Source: Bacteroidota bacterium | GTDB lineage: Bacteria > Bacteroidota > Bacteroidia > Chitinophagales > BACL12 | Length of the DNA: 43,634 bases | Assembly: GCA_016124275.1 (NCBI GenBank) | Contig: WGOA01000013.1 | Location: 1 to 43,634 of the forward strand | Direction of reading: 5' to 3' | Shown: piece after piece, positions 8,068 to 16,249 of the stretch | Layout of the letters: the number at the start of each line of letters is the position of its first letter | How positions within the stretch are numbered: the first letter of the stretch is position 1 | The notes under the pieces: model-generated | The model's input: only the letters and a program-made list of their open reading frames with translations | The model's database searches: none | What the model was told of the DNA's origin: nothing | Program-made: the position numbers and the translations under genes

Positions 8068-8907
8068 ATGATTGAAAAAGAGCGTCACATTGCCATTTTA
8101 GGTCGAAGGGAGGCATTTCACGGAGCGGCGGCCGGCTATCATTTTGGCCATGATGTGGTTTTGCTTGAGTCGGACAGTTTTGATGTTCTTATCGATCATG
8201 TACAATCCGGACGGGCTGCTTACGGAGTGATGGCTTGGGAAAATTCACTTGCCGGACCCGTTCCAGGAAACCAGGAGCGTTTGCGGCTTTCCGGGTTGCA
8301 CGCTTCCAGCGAAATTCTGCTTTCCATCAACCTGCATTTGGCTGGTATGGCAGGTACACCATTGTCCGCACTGCGCGAAGTTCATTCTCACCCCATGGCG
8401 CTTAAGCAGGTCTCCCGATTTCTGCGCCAACATCCCTGGATTACTGCTGTGGAAGCTTCTGACACAGCCAATGCAGCCCGAAAGGTTGCCGAGAAGGGGG
8501 ACCCGTCGCTAGCTGCAGTAACTGGCCAAGCTGCCATAGCTCAATTCGGCCTGGCGCTCCTTCAGCCCAATGTTGAAGACCGGAGAGGAAACCAAACCCG
8601 ATTTTTGGTGCTCCAAAAAGAACCGCCTTCCACAGAAAACCCAGAGCGAATCCTGTTGACCGGCCAGCCTGATGGCGGGCTTTCGAGTTTGTCGGGACCA
8701 CTGGCTGCAATGCATGCAGCTGGCCTTAAACTTCGCCGACTCGATTCGCTCCCCGATCCGGATGGTGGGTGGCGCTATCAGCTTTACCTGGACTTTAACG
8801 TTGAAGGGCGCATGCCTTGGCAGGCGGTTCAGGATTGGCTGTCGGAGCAATTGCCAGAGCTCCGCTTGTTAGGGGTTTTTCCCGCAGGAAAAACCTATAT
8901 CGGGTAA
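8068..8907 (+). CDS. pheA: Prephenate dehydratase
   Basis: 279 residues. Converts prephenate to phenylpyruvate in phenylalanine synthesis. The catalytic N-x-TRF motif is NQTRF at residues 175-179; other family landmarks are MAWENSLAG (~55-63) and HSHPMALKQV (~106-115). A C-terminal ACT-like domain (~195-279) follows, but the classical Phe-binding ESRP motif is replaced by LDSLP, a variant I recall from Bacteroidota enzymes, so feedback control by Phe may differ. It lies 5 bp after the SLC13 permease and 163 bp before the DAHP synthase-chorismate mutase gene. Prephenate dehydrogenase and an aromatic aminotransferase, often neighbours in this phylum, are absent here. Confidence 0.92.
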   Translation: MIEKERHIAILGRREAFHGAAAGYHFGHDVVLLESDSFDVLIDHVQSGRAAYGVMAWENSLAGPVPGNQERLRLSGLHASSEILLSINLHLAGMAGTPLSALREVHSHPMALKQVSRFLRQHPWITAVEASDTANAARKVAEKGDPSLAAVTGQAAIAQFGLALLQPNVEDRRGNQTRFLVLQKEPPSTENPERILLTGQPDGGLSSLSGPLAAMHAAGLKLRRLDSLPDPDGGWRYQLYLDFNVEGRMPWQAVQDWLSEQLPELRLLGVFPAGKTYIG

Positions 8908-8930
8908 CTACCGGGTAGCATTTTCCGTTA

Positions 8931-8971
8931 GGATAAATACGGTATGGGGTTTGTAATACCCTTGATTATCC
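8931..8971 (+). promoter_or_regulatory. Predicted hairpin with internal loop between pheA and aroG
   Basis: GGATAA (8931-8936) pairs with TTATCC (8966-8971), and inside it GGTAT (8941-8945) pairs with ATACC (8956-8960), leaving a 4/5-nt internal loop and a 10-nt apical loop. No T tract follows, so it is not a simple terminator. It could be an mRNA processing or leader structure ahead of the DAHP synthase gene; a CACCTTTG box (9002-9009) downstream could serve as a separate promoter. Confidence 0.3.
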
Positions 8972-9070
8972 GTACTTTACACGCTGGTTCACTGCCCAGG
9001 TCACCTTTGCGAGCCGTCCAAAACGCTTCGGGCCGTTGAATCAGTTTCAGATCTTAAGAATAACCGCAAC

Positions 9071-10210
9071 ATGAGCGTAGAATTGCAGATTACCCCATTG
9101 TCCGAGTGGGGTTATGGCTGGAAGACCCCCGTTTTTTTCGCCGGACCTTGTTCTGCTGAGTCCGAAGACCAGGTCATGCAGACCGCTCGTGGTCTTGCCA
9201 AGCACCGCGTTGATATGCTCCGCGCGGGCATATGGAAGCCCAGAACACGCCCCAACAATTTTGAAGGCATCGGCTCTATTGGCTTGAAATGGCTTAAGGA
9301 TGCCGGGTTTGATACCAATTTGCCGGTTTGCGTCGAGGTGGCCAATGTTAAACACGTTTACGAAGCGCTTCGCAGCGGCGTGGATGTGCTCTGGATTGGT
9401 GCGCGCACCACGGTAAACCCGTTTGCGGTTCAGGAAATTTGCGATGCCCTGCACGGTGTTGACATTCCTGTTATGGTTAAAAATCCTGTCAATCCAGACT
9501 TGGAGTTGTGGATTGGTGCTTTTGAGCGCTTGAATCGGGTTGGGATTACCCGCCTGGCCGCTATACATCGCGGATTTTCGACCTACGAAAAAACCAAATT
9601 CCGCAACCGACCCAAATGGGAAATCCCCATTGAATTAAAGCGCCGCTACCCGGACCTCCCGGTCATTTGCGATCCCAGCCACATTTGTGGCACACGTGAA
9701 TTGCTGCAGGAAGTTTCTCAAACGGCTATGGACATTGGTTTGGATGGCCTGATGATTGAAAGCCATATCAATCCGGATAAAGCACTTTCTGATGCCAAGC
9801 AGCAAGTGGTTCCCGAGGCCTATTCCCACATTATAGAGTCGCTCATTTTCCGCCACGAAGAAACGCCTCCGGAATCCGCCTCTACGGAATTGGAGAGCCG
9901 TCGTAGCAACATTGACCGTATTGATAAATACATCATAGAATTGCTGGCGGAGCGCATGGACATCGTTCGCGAAATTGGTATGTACAAAAAGGAGAACAAC
10001 CTGACGATCCTCCAGCGAGGGCGTTGGAATGAAATCCTGGAGAGCCGGCACGAGTTTGGCCGTCGCAAAAACCTGAGCGATAAATTTGTCCGGGACGTGT
10101 TTCAGGCTATCCACAAGGAGTCCATCCACCACCAGGCACAGGTCATGAACGAAAGTGCCGATGATGCGCTGAATGACTTGAAGAAAGAGGCCAAAATTCG
10201 CAAGCGCTAA
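9071..10210 (+). CDS. Bifunctional DAHP synthase (type I beta) / chorismate mutase (AroQ)
   Basis: 379 residues. The N-terminal domain (~1-270) is a 3-deoxy-7-phosphoheptulonate synthase: FAGPCSAES, RAGIWKPRTRP, WIGARTTVNPF, VKNPVNPD and CDPSHICG are the usual substrate- and metal-binding segments. The C-terminal domain (~275-365) is a helical AroQ chorismate mutase (LESRRSNIDRIDKYIIELLAERMDIVREIGMYKK... then ILQRGRWNEILE). The fusion couples the first step of the shikimate pathway to the branch toward prephenate, so flux can be controlled by the product. This fusion is common in Bacteroidota. It sits downstream of pheA, which uses the prephenate produced. It converges on proC with only 24 bp between stop codons. 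Confidence 0.93.
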   Translation: MSVELQITPLSEWGYGWKTPVFFAGPCSAESEDQVMQTARGLAKHRVDMLRAGIWKPRTRPNNFEGIGSIGLKWLKDAGFDTNLPVCVEVANVKHVYEALRSGVDVLWIGARTTVNPFAVQEICDALHGVDIPVMVKNPVNPDLELWIGAFERLNRVGITRLAAIHRGFSTYEKTKFRNRPKWEIPIELKRRYPDLPVICDPSHICGTRELLQEVSQTAMDIGLDGLMIESHINPDKALSDAKQQVVPEAYSHIIESLIFRHEETPPESASTELESRRSNIDRIDKYIIELLAERMDIVREIGMYKKENNLTILQRGRWNEILESRHEFGRRKNLSDKFVRDVFQAIHKESIHHQAQVMNESADDALNDLKKEAKIRKR

Positions 10211-10229
10211 CGGAAGATCCTTCAGAGAA

Positions 10230-10244
10230 TGCGCTTAAAGCGCA
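10230..10244. terminator. Short palindrome at the aroG/proC convergence
   Basis: TGCGCTT-A-AAGCGCA is a perfect 15-nt palindrome overlapping the proC stop codon (10235-10237) and 20 bp after the DAHP synthase stop. As RNA it would give a TGCGC/GCGCA stem with a 5-nt loop. It is a weak bidirectional terminator candidate without a T tract. Confidence 0.3.
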
Positions 10245-11071
10245 CCGCTCAATTCCCGGGCACGGGATTCTGCCCGTTGCAATCCGTTGCGAAGCACTTC
10301 GCCTAACCGGCCTTCAGAAAAGGCAAGGAAAGCTGCTTCCGTTGTGCCACCGCGTGAACTTACCGATCGGATTAACTCCGCCGGTCCTTCCTCGCTTTGA
10401 TTGAGCAGGTGGTAGGAACCCAACATGGTTTGCTTGACCAATACTCGGGCGGTTGCCTCATCAAGCCCCATTTCCACTGCGGCCTGGACCATCTCCTGCA
10501 CAAAGTAAAAGAAGTACGCCGGGCCACTGCCACTTACGGCGGTCACCGCATCCAGGAGGGATTCATCCTCTAAAAAGACTGCCCGGCCAGTCGTGTTGAG
10601 GAGTGTTTCGGCCATGTGCAAATGACCGCGATCTACCTCCGGCAACGCAGCGAATGCCGTCATACCCATTCCAATCCGCGCCGGCAAATTGGGCATAGCG
10701 CGGACAATGAGCGGTTGCTGCAGGCTATCGGAAATGCGGGACATGGTTATGCCCGCCATGATGGACAACAAAACCTGATCGGGTTGCAGGTAGGGCGAAA
10801 GCTCCGGTGCCAGTGCGGCAAAGTCCTGCGGTTTGACCGCGAGTACAACAATTTGGCAATGCCTTAAACGCTCACCAGGGCCTTGCGTTAACTGACCGAG
10901 TTGATGCAGCTCCGGTTGTGCGCGCTGTTCGGCGCTCTTTTCAACCAAAAGCAACTGTTCAGCCGTACAAAGGCCGTACTGGCGGAAAGAGCGGGCATAA
11001 GTCAAGCCCATATTGCCACAACCGATAATAGCAATGGACTGCGGCGAGCGTGTATTCCGGATCTCATTCAT
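10235..11071 (-). CDS. proC: Pyrroline-5-carboxylate reductase
   Basis: 278 residues from the ATG at 11071; the frame runs upstream to 11179, but that part overlaps the end of the next gene and lacks homology. The Rossmann fold begins at SIAIIGCGNMGLTYARSF, with VLAVKPQDF near residue 85. The C-terminal dimerisation domain holds the ProC signature region DAVTAVSGSGPAYFFYFVQEMVQAAVEMG and later SSRGGTTEAAF. The enzyme reduces P5C to proline with NAD(P)H in the cytoplasm. It is preceded by a perfect TACCTTTG box only 4 nt from the ATG, so it probably has its own promoter even though it follows 11101-12720 by 29 bp. Confidence 0.93.
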   Translation of the reverse strand: MNEIRNTRSPQSIAIIGCGNMGLTYARSFRQYGLCTAEQLLLVEKSAEQRAQPELHQLGQLTQGPGERLRHCQIVVLAVKPQDFAALAPELSPYLQPDQVLLSIMAGITMSRISDSLQQPLIVRAMPNLPARIGMGMTAFAALPEVDRGHLHMAETLLNTTGRAVFLEDESLLDAVTAVSGSGPAYFFYFVQEMVQAAVEMGLDEATARVLVKQTMLGSYHLLNQSEEGPAELIRSVSSRGGTTEAAFLAFSEGRLGEVLRNGLQRAESRARELSGAL

Positions 11072-11075
11072 CCGG

Positions 11076-11083
11076 CAAAGGTA
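11076..11083 (-). promoter_or_regulatory. -7 box TACCTTTG of proC
   Basis: Reading on the minus strand, TACCTTTG is a perfect TAnnTTTG match and is followed by CCGG and then the ATG at 11071. No TTG is seen at the -33 position. The 4-nt gap implies a leaderless proC transcript. Confidence 0.45.
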
Positions 11084-11100
11084 GGGCTGGACCCCTTGGA

Positions 11101-12720
11101 TTACTTGGTTGCTTTGCGGAAGTGCTGACGGAACCAGGGCTCTGTTACCTCGAATTCGAAATAGACAGCAGACAAACAAGCGGTGGGAGAGGTCCCATCA
11201 TAAGTGCCGTCAATGTTCAGGGTGTAAAAGCCTGGCTGAAGATCAAGATCGTATAAGTTGAGAATGCGCAGATCCGTTACCGGCAAGACTTTAGAAAAAC
11301 GCCCGTCTTCTGACTTCAATGTGAAGGTGCGCAAGCGGTTGTTCGCAGCGTACTTCTCGTCGCTGAATTGGTAGCCGTTATGCACATGCATAGCATGGGC
11401 AGGCTGTGTCAATTCAAAACGCAGGTATTCTCCTTTGCCTGGACCCGCAGCGTCCTCGCACCAGGCTGTCTGCATTTGGAACCCCTGTTCAGGACCCAGG
11501 TCAAATGCGAATACCGGGTGGCAGTATCCATCAATGGAGATGGCGGGGCCTTCCGGGCGGTTGCAAGGCAGCGACGTGATGCGCTGTGCAGCCGGATTTG
11601 GAAGGCTGGAGAGTTGGCTTTCGGCGGAAAGCAGCGTTAAGTCAAATCCACTTAAATGCTCGTATTCGGGAATTTCACTCGTCAGAAGCAACGTCGATCG
11701 CTCCTCAACTTGCAGGTTGGGAAATTCCTTCGGTCTGTTCAAGTAACTCGATGCACTGATGTTGCGCACCGCAGAAGGGAAACTGACCTGGCTGGTGGCG
11801 ATGTCGCAAGCCGGATCACCAGGGCTTCGGTTGTAAAAAGCAATGCGGTCGCCATTGCGGGGACTCAGGTTTTCAATGAGGGTGACGTTGTTGTCCAGCC
11901 CTTCCTGAAAACGCTGGTGGCTAAAACTTGCCGGAATGGCCAAGGTTGCTTCGTGGATACTGTTTACCAGGAAGAGCTGGCTTATGTTGCCGTCCCAACG
12001 GCTTGGACCTGCCAGTTCAAAGGGCGCATAGTGTTGGGGAAGGGTCTTGCCCGTAATCAGCGAAGGCAGTTTCAAGCGCATTTCCACCTTTCGGTTTTCG
12101 CCTGGTTTGATCAATACTTCGTGCTGAACCCTTACTTCCATGCAAAGCACACGACCCGTTCCCTGCCACTCGGCTTTGACAGGTTCTACCCAGCGAAACT
12201 CCAGGAAGATTTTCTTGGCACTGAGCGGAGTTCCCTCAATTTCTGCCTGACAGGCAATGCCCAGTCTGGCCAGGTCCATGGTTGTAACGAACTTGCGGAT
12301 AAACAAGCGCTTGCCAAAGTTGGCCTGCAAGTCAGCCCGGGTATCGCTGTAAGGATTGCCAACTTGAAAATCAGTCGGGAAGACATCCGCGAGCCGCTCC
12401 AGCATCGGAGCGCGCAAGTCAGGCCGGAATTCATTAAAATAAAATCGCATTGGCGTGATCATCTGCGTGGCCTGATACTCGCTTGTTGTATTCTTAAAAT
12501 CGAGAACCAAACGGTATTGGGCTAAAGTGTCCAATGATCGAAGCTCCACAATGCCGTGGTTGAGGCTTACACCGGGAAGATCCTTTTCAGGAAAGGGCAG
12601 GCCAGCAATAGAAGAAACGCCGCTGTAATGTTCAGCGCGCAGCGAAAGTCCTGCACAAAGGCTCAGCAACAGGCTGAACGTTAAGGGAAGAAAGCGCAGG
12701 AAAGGGGAAGGGAGTCGCAT
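11101..12720 (-). CDS. Secreted protein with C-terminal NADase-type glycan-binding domain
   Basis: About 539 residues from the ATG at 12720, chosen because a strong signal peptide starts there (MRLPSPFLRFLPLTFSLLLSL, cleavage probably near LRA). Residues ~20-390 form a large beta-rich region of no family I can name, with many aromatic and charged strands and few Cys. The last ~140 residues contain AHAMHVHNGYQFSDEKYAANNRLRTFTLK followed by LYDLDLQPGFYTLNIDGTYDGT and CLSAVYFEF. This is the pattern of the discoidin-like domain called the NADase-type glycan-binding domain, first named in streptococcal NAD glycohydrolase (IxNGY...Y..NNR...). No NADase catalytic domain is apparent. The likely site is the periplasm or cell surface; function is unknown. 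Confidence 0.65.
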   Translation of the reverse strand: MRLPSPFLRFLPLTFSLLLSLCAGLSLRAEHYSGVSSIAGLPFPEKDLPGVSLNHGIVELRSLDTLAQYRLVLDFKNTTSEYQATQMITPMRFYFNEFRPDLRAPMLERLADVFPTDFQVGNPYSDTRADLQANFGKRLFIRKFVTTMDLARLGIACQAEIEGTPLSAKKIFLEFRWVEPVKAEWQGTGRVLCMEVRVQHEVLIKPGENRKVEMRLKLPSLITGKTLPQHYAPFELAGPSRWDGNISQLFLVNSIHEATLAIPASFSHQRFQEGLDNNVTLIENLSPRNGDRIAFYNRSPGDPACDIATSQVSFPSAVRNISASSYLNRPKEFPNLQVEERSTLLLTSEIPEYEHLSGFDLTLLSAESQLSSLPNPAAQRITSLPCNRPEGPAISIDGYCHPVFAFDLGPEQGFQMQTAWCEDAAGPGKGEYLRFELTQPAHAMHVHNGYQFSDEKYAANNRLRTFTLKSEDGRFSKVLPVTDLRILNLYDLDLQPGFYTLNIDGTYDGTSPTACLSAVYFEFEVTEPWFRQHFRKATK

Positions 12721-12821
12721 GAAAATAGTGTTACATACCACCGAAACGAACAAAGCTTCGGGAAGTTACACGCTGCTGGTGGGGAATGGGACAATTTGGA
12801 GGTTTCCGGGGTAGAATTGCT

Positions 12822-14036
12822 TTAGCGAAGCTGTCCGCTTTGGCGCAACTTTTCTTGAAGATCAGCCGATATACTAAGCTCATTTAAAATGACTTGTGTG
12901 TCGTTACCTAAAGCTGGAGCCGAATGGACAGGTTTTGCCGGACTGCCGCTAAATCGCCAGGGAACAGGCACGCCGCGCAACGGAAAGGGTGGTTCCGTCG
13001 CAGAACCTTCCGGTCCTCTTCTGGCACGCAAATGCGGGTCGTTTTCGGCTTCTTCCAAATCGAGCACAGGGCTTAGGCAGCAGTCTGCTTCGGCGCCAAG
13101 TTTCTCCCATTCGGAGCGGTCGCGCGTGGCAAAAAGTTTTTCCAGGTCTTGCCGCAGGGCTTGTTGGGTCTCCGGGTCAGGCAGCATCCGGGTACCCCAA
13201 TCCAAAACGCCAGCCGCCTGGCAAAAGCGCAACCAGAATTTGGGTTCCAGGGCACCAAGGGCCATCCAGCCGCCATCGCGGCATTGGTACAGCCCGTAGG
13301 TGGCTAATCCTCCGGTTAACGGCCCTTTTCCAGGCAACGGAAGTTGTCCACTGGCTTCCCATTCTGCCGAAGGCAGCACTGAAAGCAAGCGAACAGCTTC
13401 TGTCATGGCAACATCAACATGCTGCCCTTCGCCTGTGCGCTCCCGGTGCCACAGCGCCGCTAAAATACCGGAAAGCACGGCATAGGAGCCCCCTGCAATG
13501 TCGGCGACTTGAAGTCCGGGTTGCACCGGGCGTCCGGCATGATCGGCACTGAGCGACAGTAACCCGGCATAACCCATGTAATTGAGATCGTGTCCGGCGC
13601 GTTGCGCGTAAAGCCCGGTTTGGCCATAGCCCGTTACGCTGGCATAAATGATCCGCGGGTTGCGCTTTCGGGCAGCCGCATAGCCCATGCCGAGTTTGTC
13701 CAAAACACCCGGTCGGAAGGATTCCAGCACGACATCGGAGCGCTCTATCAGCTTGAAAAATATTTCCAGGCCTTCTGCGCCTTGCGTGTCCAGGGCCAGG
13801 CTTCGTTTGCTTCGGTTGAGCGCGTGGTAGTAAGCCGATTGCCCGTTAACAAATGGCGGGTAATGCCTCACGTAATCCGGCTCTGAAGGCCGCTCAATCT
13901 TAATGACGTCAGCGCCCATGTCCGCCAGCAGCATGCCCGCTAAAGGGGCGGGGAGAAGCCGACTTAAGTCCAGCACACGCAATCCTCGCAGCGGTCCGGA
14001 TGGTTGACGCTGGGGCGAGCCAGGTTCCTGGTTCAC
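12822..14036 (-). CDS. Alpha-methylacyl-CoA racemase-like enzyme (CaiB/BaiF family III)
   Basis: 404 residues, GTG start at 14036 overlapping the TGA of the upstream dehydrogenase as GTGA, so translation is coupled. The N-terminus GLRVLDLSRLLPAPLAGMLLADMGADVIKIE is the family III CoA-binding fold. In AGHDLNYMGYAG the residue H149, and in QVADIAGGS the residue D179, match in sequence context and in their 30-residue spacing the catalytic His126 and Asp156 of the mycobacterial alpha-methylacyl-CoA racemase. This favours racemisation of (2R)/(2S)-2-methylacyl-CoA over CoA transfer. The enzyme would prepare branched acyl-CoAs for the stereospecific dehydrogenase encoded just upstream. A CoA-transferase role (as in CaiB, formyl-CoA transferase) remains possible. 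Confidence 0.8.
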   Translation of the reverse strand: MNQEPGSPQRQPSGPLRGLRVLDLSRLLPAPLAGMLLADMGADVIKIERPSEPDYVRHYPPFVNGQSAYYHALNRSKRSLALDTQGAEGLEIFFKLIERSDVVLESFRPGVLDKLGMGYAAARKRNPRIIYASVTGYGQTGLYAQRAGHDLNYMGYAGLLSLSADHAGRPVQPGLQVADIAGGSYAVLSGILAALWHRERTGEGQHVDVAMTEAVRLLSVLPSAEWEASGQLPLPGKGPLTGGLATYGLYQCRDGGWMALGALEPKFWLRFCQAAGVLDWGTRMLPDPETQQALRQDLEKLFATRDRSEWEKLGAEADCCLSPVLDLEEAENDPHLRARRGPEGSATEPPFPLRGVPVPWRFSGSPAKPVHSAPALGNDTQVILNELSISADLQEKLRQSGQLR

Positions 14037-15586
14037 GACCAGCGATTAAAAAGTGGGGTAAAAGCCATCATGGCACCAAGGTCGCTGATGCGCACCTTGC
14101 CGCTCATCAAGGCAGTTTGAGGGTCCAGTCGACCCAGCTCCAGGTTTGCGTAGTCGCTGGCTTCCGCTTCAACCAGGCAGTCGGCCTTGCCGCTCAACCC
14201 TTCGCTGACCCGGACACCGTCGGCGTTTACCTGCACGGTAAACTCGCCACCCCCATCGCCCCGCAAGGCAAATTGGAAGGAGCGATTCAGATCGGCCTTG
14301 GCTTTTTCAGGCCTAAAGCGATTGGGCAGACCCAGGATCAATTCACGTGCACTGGGCAAATCGGAAGCAGCCTGCGTGTTCTTGCCTTGCGATGTGGTTG
14401 CGGGAGCATGATCATGGGCCCCATAGGCTGGCTGGTACGATGCTCCGTCAAACATCATTTTGCCTATGATCTCGCGCATGATTTCTGAGGAGCCGCCCAC
14501 GATGGTTGCGGCGCGGGCGTCGCGGTACATGCGGGCAATGGGGTACTCTTCCATGTAGCCGTAACCGCCGAAACACTGCAGGCAGGCATCGGCCATCTTC
14601 AGGCCCAATTCTGAGGTGAGCAACTTGGCCATGGAACATTGGCGCACGGCAAACTCACCGCGGTCAAACAACCAGGCGGTGTGGTAAACGAACTGTTCAG
14701 CAGCCTCCAATTCCGTAGCCAGATCCACCATTCGGTGCCGCAACACCTGGTATCGGTTGAGTTTTCGACCAAAGGCTTCGCGTTCATCCAGGTATTGCAG
14801 GGCAATTTCCAGAGCGTGCCGCGCACCGCCAATGGATAGAATGGCTGCTACGAGTCGTTCCAATTGGAACGAATCCATGATGTAGTAAAAGCCCTGATTC
14901 TCCTGACCAACGAGGTTGCTTAAAGGAACCCGCACATCGTCAAAGGCCAGCTCCCCCGTGTCCGAGCTGTGCCAGCCCATTTTGTGCAGGTTGTTGGCCC
15001 GGAAACCCGGCGTGCCCTGCTCAACCACAATGAGGCTTATTCCCCCGGCTCCCGCTTCGGGCTTCGTTTTGCAGGCCAGCGTGACAAAATCGCCGTTGAC
15101 GCCGTTGGTGATAAAGGTTTTAGAGCCATTGATTACGTAGTGATCACCATCGCGAACAGCAGTGGTTCGGATGGCTGCCACGTCTGACCCTGCTCCGGGT
15201 TCAGAGATACCCAGCGCTCCCCATTTCTGGCCGCTGATGGCAGGCTTTAAAAAGCGCTCCTGCAAATCCGTGGAGCCCACTCGCGCAATGTGAGCAGTGG
15301 CCATATACTGGTGCACGCTTACTGCACTGGTAAAGCCGCCCATGGTGGAGCGCGCCAGCTCTTCGAGGTACACGACCGAGTAAAAGAAATCAGCAGCGCT
15401 GCCTCCAAAACGCTCCTCGTGGTTAATGCCCAAAAATCCGAGTTCACCCATCCGGTCCCAGACCTGGCGGGGGATGAAGCCTTGCTTTTCCCAAACCGGA
15501 GCATTGGGCACTACTTCTTTTTCCACAAAATCGCGAATGCTCTGCCGAAACAAATGATGTTCCTCGCGGAACCAGGGTGATGCCAT
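14033..15586 (-). CDS. Acyl-CoA dehydrogenase with C-terminal SCP2-like domain
   Basis: 517 residues from the ATG at 15586; the 44 extra upstream codons lack homology. Residues 1-~378 are a complete acyl-CoA dehydrogenase: GALGISEPGAGSD (123-135) binds FAD/substrate, and MADACLQCFGGYGYMEEYPI lies at ~331-350. The position that holds the catalytic Glu in MCAD/SCAD (IYEGT) is IVGGS here. Instead E243 in FQLERLV matches the alternative base used by long-chain and isovaleryl-CoA dehydrogenases (QERL). After a linker (~380-408), residues ~410-517 (LPNRFRPEKAKADLNRSF... ALMSGKVRISDLGAMM) look like an SCP2 sterol/lipid-binding domain. The fusion is unusual and, with the coupled racemase, suggests branched or sterol-like acyl-CoA substrates. 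Confidence 0.85.
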   Translation of the reverse strand: MASPWFREEHHLFRQSIRDFVEKEVVPNAPVWEKQGFIPRQVWDRMGELGFLGINHEERFGGSAADFFYSVVYLEELARSTMGGFTSAVSVHQYMATAHIARVGSTDLQERFLKPAISGQKWGALGISEPGAGSDVAAIRTTAVRDGDHYVINGSKTFITNGVNGDFVTLACKTKPEAGAGGISLIVVEQGTPGFRANNLHKMGWHSSDTGELAFDDVRVPLSNLVGQENQGFYYIMDSFQLERLVAAILSIGGARHALEIALQYLDEREAFGRKLNRYQVLRHRMVDLATELEAAEQFVYHTAWLFDRGEFAVRQCSMAKLLTSELGLKMADACLQCFGGYGYMEEYPIARMYRDARAATIVGGSSEIMREIIGKMMFDGASYQPAYGAHDHAPATTSQGKNTQAASDLPSARELILGLPNRFRPEKAKADLNRSFQFALRGDGGGEFTVQVNADGVRVSEGLSGKADCLVEAEASDYANLELGRLDPQTALMSGKVRISDLGAMMAFTPLFNRWS

Positions 15587-15746
15587 GATAAATAAAGCTG
15601 TGTTTTGGGGGAAGGGCTCTTCAGGTCCGGGCAACTGCGCAATTGACGGCTGGCCAATTGCCTTAAAATTACCCCGCGCAGCAGGACTTTCCAATCCGGG
15701 GTACACGACCATACGCAACCGCGTCGCTGCTCTTGGCGGCTGAACT

Positions 15747-15771
15747 TACCTTTGCAACACAACAGTGTTGT
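15747..15771 (+). promoter_or_regulatory. -7 box TACCTTTG with adjacent inverted repeat
   Basis: TACCTTTG (15747-15754) is a perfect TAnnTTTG match 22 nt before the ATG of the S4-domain gene. Just downstream, at the expected transcription start, lies the 13-nt inverted repeat ACAACA-G-TGTTGT (15759-15771), a possible operator or 5' hairpin. No -33 TTG is seen. Confidence 0.5.
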
Positions 15772-15776
15772 TCGTT

Positions 15777-16202
15777 ATGCCCTCAGCCAATCAATCACCC
15801 AAAGCCCAGGTCTCCACGGACGACAAGAAGAAGTGCCGGGTTGACCAATGGCTTTGGGCAGTCCGCATCTACAAAACCCGCAGCCTTGCCTCGGAGGCCT
15901 GCCGAACCTCGCGCGTCAAACAAGACGACATCGCCGTAAAGCCTTCCCGCCTTGTAGCCGGTGGTGAAATCCTGACAGTTCGAAAAGGCATGGTCACGCA
16001 CCGCTACCGGGTCATTCAGCCCCTTGAAAAACGCGTTGGTCCGCCGTTGGTACCGGAATACATGGAGGACCTTACGCCGCAAGGGGAGCTGGATAAGCTC
16101 CTCCCGCTCAAAAGTATTCCTGTAGCGCTGCGCGAACGCGGAACGGGGAGGCCCACCAAAAAGGACCGACGCGACATGGACGATTGGCGCAATGATGGCT
16201 AA
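15777..16202 (+). CDS. S4-domain RNA-binding protein, Hsp15 (HslR)-like
   Basis: 141 residues from the ATG at 15777 (a GTG at 15765 is less likely because it would leave only 10 nt after the -7 box). The S4 fold covers ~20-70: VDQWLWAVRIYKTRSLASEACRTSRV, then DDIAVKPSRLVAGGEILTV. This is the Hsp15-type S4 domain, whose E. coli member binds free 50S subunits that carry a stalled peptidyl-tRNA. The basic C-terminal tail GRPTKKDRRDMDDW is typical for the family. Cytoplasmic. It is convergent with the PKD protein and separated from it by 15-bp tandem repeats. Confidence 0.85.
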   Translation: MPSANQSPKAQVSTDDKKKCRVDQWLWAVRIYKTRSLASEACRTSRVKQDDIAVKPSRLVAGGEILTVRKGMVTHRYRVIQPLEKRVGPPLVPEYMEDLTPQGELDKLLPLKSIPVALRERGTGRPTKKDRRDMDDWRNDG

Positions 16203-16242
16203 AGCCAGGATAGCTCAAGCCAGGAAGGCTAAGGCCAGTAAT
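16198..16242 (+). repeat. Three imperfect 15-bp tandem repeats
   Basis: GCTAAAGCCAGGATA, GCTCAAGCCAGGAAG and GCTAAGGCCAGTAAT follow one another without gaps from 16198 to 16242. The first two agree in 12 of 15 positions. They start at the S4 gene's stop codon and fill the space to the stop of the convergent PKD gene (16250). In another frame they would encode Ala/Lys/Arg-rich pentapeptides. Confidence 0.6.
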
Positions 16243-16249
16243 GCCAGGC

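Noticed and set aside
8944..9039. 31-codon ATG-initiated frame (MGFVIPLIIR...) between pheA and aroG as an attenuator leader peptide
   Set aside because: It has one Phe, no Trp or Tyr and no run of aromatic codons, so it does not look like an attenuation peptide.
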